Source: an uncultured Pelagibacteraceae bacterium (GTDB lineage Bacteria > Pseudomonadota > Alphaproteobacteria > Pelagibacterales > Pelagibacteraceae). Taken from it: DNA of 64,000 nt. The stretch's first letter is position 1; the number at the start of each line of letters is the position of its first letter. The position numbers and the translations under genes were made by a program. Shown piece by piece: positions 61,470 to 64,000 of this stretch. The stretch spans positions 124,001 to 188,000 of the forward strand of contig CACHEU010000001.1 of assembly GCA_902578935.1 (NCBI GenBank). Reading direction: 5' to 3'. The notes beneath the pieces were generated by a model. It had not been told where the DNA came from. It searched no databases and saw nothing but the letters and a program-made list of their open reading frames with translations.

Positions 61470-62636
61470 ATGAGTGCTTTAGCTAAAAATTATAACAGAA
61501 GAAAAATTGCTTTTAAAAGAGGCAAAGGCAGTTTTTTATATTCGGTTAATGGCAAAAAATATTTGGATTTTGTTCAAGGTATAGCGGTTAATTCCCTAGG
61601 ACATGCAAATCCTTATTTAACCAAAGCAATGAACAAGCAAGCCAAGAAGCTTTGGCACGTTTCAAATGCATTTGTTATTCCCGAAAGCGAAAGACTTGCC
61701 AAAAGATTAACGCAAAAAACTTTTGCAGATTATGTGATATTCCAAAATAGTGGCGTTGAAGCGACAGAAGCCGCTATAAAGGCCGCAAGAAGATATTTTT
61801 ATTCAATTGGAAAACCTCAAAAAAATAGGATTCTTTGTATAAAAAATTCTTTTCACGGAAGAACTTTAGCAGCCATTTTTGCTAGTGGATCAAAAAAAAT
61901 GACAGAGGGATTTGGACCTAAAGTCCCTGGATTTGATCACTTTAATTTTGCTGATCATGAGGGGTTAAAAAAAGCTATTACAAAAAAAACAGCTGCAATA
62001 ATGTGTGAAACAGCAATGGGAGAGTCAGGCATTAAAGTTATACCCGATTGGTGTTTAAAAGATTTAAGAAAAATTTGTAATAAGAAAAAAATCTTATTAA
62101 TTCTAGATGAAGTTCAATGCGGAATAGGAAGATCGGGAAAATTTTTTGCTTTTGAACATGCAAAAATAAAACCTGATATCGTGCCAATTGCCAAGGGAAT
62201 AGGCGGTGGTTTTCCAATTGGGGCGCTTTTGATGAACAAAAAAGTAGCATCTGCTATGACACCAGGATCACACGGAAGTACTTTTGGTGGAAATCCTTTG
62301 GCTATGAGCGTGGGTAATGCGGTGTTAGACCAAATATTCAAAAAAGGTTTTTTAAAAAATGTACAAAAATCTTCCAAATACTTTATCTCTGAACTAAACA
62401 AAATACAGGAAGATTATCCGGAAATAATCAAAGAAGTTAGAGGAATTGGTTTACTGATAGGGTTGCAGCTTTATAATGATCAAACTAAATTTATTAAAAA
62501 ATTAGAGGATAACAAGTTGCTTACAATGAGAGCCGGAGAGAATGTAGTCAGAATCTTGCCTCCTTTAAATGTTAGAAAACAAGAAATAGATCTTGCAATA
62601 AAAATTATAAGAAAAGTGTGTGATAAATTAAATTAA
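61470..62636 (+). CDS. argD: Acetylornithine aminotransferase
   Basis: A 388-residue class III PLP aminotransferase for arginine synthesis, also able to act on succinyldiaminopimelate in relatives. Motifs: YLDFVQGIAVNSLGHANPYL, FQNSGVEATEAAIKAARRYF, SFHGRTLAAIFASGSKKM, LILDEVQCGIGRSGKFFAFEHAKIKPDIVPIAKGIGGGFPIGA (Lys about residue 240) and HGSTFGGNPLAMSVG. Starts 7 bp after the YadH-like gene and ends 3 bp before argF. The pair makes ornithine precursor and citrulline. Confidence 0.94.
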   Translation: MSALAKNYNRRKIAFKRGKGSFLYSVNGKKYLDFVQGIAVNSLGHANPYLTKAMNKQAKKLWHVSNAFVIPESERLAKRLTQKTFADYVIFQNSGVEATEAAIKAARRYFYSIGKPQKNRILCIKNSFHGRTLAAIFASGSKKMTEGFGPKVPGFDHFNFADHEGLKKAITKKTAAIMCETAMGESGIKVIPDWCLKDLRKICNKKKILLILDEVQCGIGRSGKFFAFEHAKIKPDIVPIAKGIGGGFPIGALLMNKKVASAMTPGSHGSTFGGNPLAMSVGNAVLDQIFKKGFLKNVQKSSKYFISELNKIQEDYPEIIKEVRGIGLLIGLQLYNDQTKFIKKLEDNKLLTMRAGENVVRILPPLNVRKQEIDLAIKIIRKVCDKLN

Positions 62637-62639
62637 TAT

Positions 62640-63563
62640 ATGAATCATTTTATAAATATTTCTGATTTGTCAAAGAGCGAATTAAGATCCATCATTGATG
62701 GTGCTAAGAAAAGAAAGTCCGAAAGAGGTGAAAAACTCAACTCCCAGCCCGATTCAGATCAACCAATCAAAGGGAAGACAATGATTATGCTTTTTGCAAA
62801 ACCCTCAACAAGAACAAGAATTTCTTTTGATTTAGCGATCAAGCAGCTGGGTGGATCATCTATTATTTTAAATGAAGACGAAATTCACTATGGCAAAGGG
62901 GACGAAACGATAAAAGATACAGCTAAAGTTTTATCTCAATACGCAGATATTCTTATGATCAGAACAGACTCACACAAAGACATTAATGAATTTAAAAAAT
63001 ATTTAGAAATTCCAATCATTAATGGACTCACTAATTTAAGTCATCCATGTCAGATTATGTCTGATATTTTAACCTTTGAAGAGTTGAAAGGAGAAATCGA
63101 GGGAAAAACTATTGCCTGGCTTGGTGACGGAAATAACGTTGCAAATTCTTTTATTGAAGCAGCCACTAAATTTAAATTTGAGTTAAAAATTGCTTGTCCT
63201 AAAAAATATCAACCTGACAAAAAAATAATAGAAGCAGCTAAAAAAAATAATTGTAAGCTTTTAATCACAGAAGATCCTCATAAAGCAGCAAGAGATGCGG
63301 ATTGTATTATGACTGATAAGTGGATTTCTATGGGAGATAAGGGCGATAAAAAGAAAAAAAAGAAAGTTCTTAAAAAATATCAGGTAAATAGAAAAATTAT
63401 GAAGTCTGCAAAATCAGATGCAATTTTTATGCATTGTCTTCCCGCAAGTAGAGAGGAAGAGGTAACCAGCGAAGTTATGGATGGGAAACAATCTGTTGTT
63501 TGGTTACAGGCTTTTAATAGAATTCACGCACAAAAAAGTATTATTGAATGGTGTATAAAATAA
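62640..63563 (+). CDS. argF: Ornithine carbamoyltransferase
   Basis: A 307-residue enzyme joining carbamoyl phosphate to ornithine. The phosphate motif AKPSTRTRISFDLAIKQLGG, the carbamoyl segment NGLTNLSHPCQIMSDIL, the ornithine segment AWLGDGNNVANSFIEAA and the C-terminal FMHCLPASREEEV are all present. It directly follows argD, a standard alphaproteobacterial pair. A Lys-rich insert GDKGDKKKKKKVLKKYQ near residue 235 is odd but in a surface loop. Convergent with the cytochrome gene with 1 bp between. Confidence 0.94.
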   Translation: MNHFINISDLSKSELRSIIDGAKKRKSERGEKLNSQPDSDQPIKGKTMIMLFAKPSTRTRISFDLAIKQLGGSSIILNEDEIHYGKGDETIKDTAKVLSQYADILMIRTDSHKDINEFKKYLEIPIINGLTNLSHPCQIMSDILTFEELKGEIEGKTIAWLGDGNNVANSFIEAATKFKFELKIACPKKYQPDKKIIEAAKKNNCKLLITEDPHKAARDADCIMTDKWISMGDKGDKKKKKKVLKKYQVNRKIMKSAKSDAIFMHCLPASREEEVTSEVMDGKQSVVWLQAFNRIHAQKSIIEWCIK

Positions 63564-63564
63564 A

Positions 63565-64000
63565 CTAAGGCTTAGGAAGCGGGCTATCGCTTTTACTATT
63601 CATGTAAAGTATAACTGAAGCTCTGTCTTTTTCACTTTTTAATCCAGCGTAAGCCATTTTAGTACCTTTGATATGTGCTGAAGGTTTTATTAAAAATCCA
63701 TTCATCTCAGCAAACGACCAAACTTTCCCGTGAGCGATCAAAGCTTTTGAGTATTTATAATCTGATACCGAAGCAGACTTTTTTCCTAAAACACCATACA
63801 GAACAGGTCCTATTTTATTTTTACCACCTTTAGCAATCACGTGACATGCGGAACATTTTTTAAATACTTTTTCACCATGTTCTATGGTGCCCAGAGCAAG
63901 CAGTGCCTTTATGTCCACACTTCCAGAACTAGACGATTCTGCGCTTGCTGTTTTTACAGCGGGAGCCTCAACTTTGTATGCTGCCTCAGAGGGTTTTTTT
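63565..64000 (-). CDS. Membrane-anchored class I cytochrome c (CycM/c552-like), 5' truncated
   Basis: The track gives 117 residues from a GTG at 63918, but the frame stays open to the right edge, reading an Ala/Pro/Ser-rich linker (PSEAAYKVEAPAVKTASAESSSSG) before it, so the true start and a probable N-terminal membrane anchor lie outside. The heme site is KKCSACHV and the axial Met lies in HIKGTKMAYAGLKS; IGPVLYGVLGKKSASVSDYKYSKAL is typical of mitochondrial-type cytochrome c. It would carry electrons from the bc1 complex to cytochrome oxidase. The GTG start in the track is not used in this reading. Confidence 0.9.
   Translation of the reverse strand, partial: KKPSEAAYKVEAPAVKTASAESSSSGSVDIKALLALGTIEHGEKVFKKCSACHVIAKGGKNKIGPVLYGVLGKKSASVSDYKYSKALIAHGKVWSFAEMNGFLIKPSAHIKGTKMAYAGLKSEKDRASVILYMNSKSDSPLPKP

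Noticed and set aside
1-64000. Defence island, prophage, insertion sequence, CRISPR, tRNA or rRNA
   Set aside because: None was seen. All long ORFs fall into housekeeping or envelope families and no tandem or terminal repeats of the expected kind were found by eye; a tRNAscan or Rfam search would be the proper test.

Overview
The window looks like a piece of a streamlined, AT-rich alphaproteobacterium of the SAR11/Pelagibacterales type. By eye the G+C is roughly one third. Genes are packed head to tail, and 9 of 12 convergent gene pairs overlap at their 3' ends. Several markers are alphaproteobacterial: the cell-cycle regulator GcrA, the RegB/RegA and ChvG/ChvI two-component pairs, the F1-ATPase zeta subunit, the ahcY-tsaE-amgK-murU run and the aroA-cmk-rpsA-ihfB-pyrF-(trp)-accD-folC run. 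I saw no rRNA, tRNA, CRISPR array, insertion sequence or phage gene. No gene-free stretch exceeds about 160 bp.

Layout. 1-4.8 kb: RegB (cut by the left edge) and RegA enclose a reverse-strand polyamine operon (ornithine decarboxylase, deoxyhypusine-synthase-like enzyme, agmatinase-like enzyme). 4.8-9.1 kb: BioY, a YadG-type ABC ATPase and DNA polymerase I. 9.2-14.9 kb: ChvI-ChvG, AhcY, TsaE, AmgK-like kinase and MurU-like nucleotidyltransferase. 14.9-17.7 kb: GpmA, CutA, VanZ-like protein, ATPase zeta subunit, a secreted thermonuclease and an SLT-type lipoprotein. 17.7-22.9 kb: an RND pump with its adaptor, linked to a sulfurtransferase and MsrA. 23-31 kb: EamA exporter, an AlkA-like glycosylase, purine salvage (phosphoribosyltransferase and NCS2 permease), oligopeptidase B, a J-domain membrane protein and a GT9 enzyme. 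30.7-39.6 kb: a DapA-like aldolase, cyclopropane fatty acid synthase, a very basic coiled-coil protein, an uncharacterised reverse-strand cluster (DUF3047-like protein, TauD-type dioxygenase, small lipoprotein, 34-codon ORF, metallo-beta-lactamase-fold hydrolase), RmuC, ExoI and thioredoxin. 39.6-51.5 kb: folC-accD-trpA-trpB-pyrF-ihfB-rpsA-cmk-aroA, then lptB-lptC-kdsD-rnd. 51.5-59.7 kb: a complex I NDUFA9-like protein and the phosphate block phoR, pstS, pstCAB, phoU, phoB, with two clear triple-repeat Pho boxes. 59.7-64 kb: a small membrane protein, GcrA, a YadH-type permease (probably the partner of the ATPase 54 kb away), ArgD, ArgF and a membrane-anchored cytochrome c cut by the right edge.

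Most of the window is conserved housekeeping. The points that stand out are: a TrpB whose serine-binding loop and several active-site positions are changed, next to an altered TrpA and FolC and with no trpF in the pyrF-trpB gap; the bacterial deoxyhypusine-synthase homologue with its catalytic lysine, set in a polyamine operon between regB and regA; the five-gene uncharacterised envelope cluster with a long hairpin inside it; a protein with a 51-residue histone-like basic tail; and extreme gene compaction, including divergent start codons 6 and 14 bp apart and convergent genes that share stop-codon bases.
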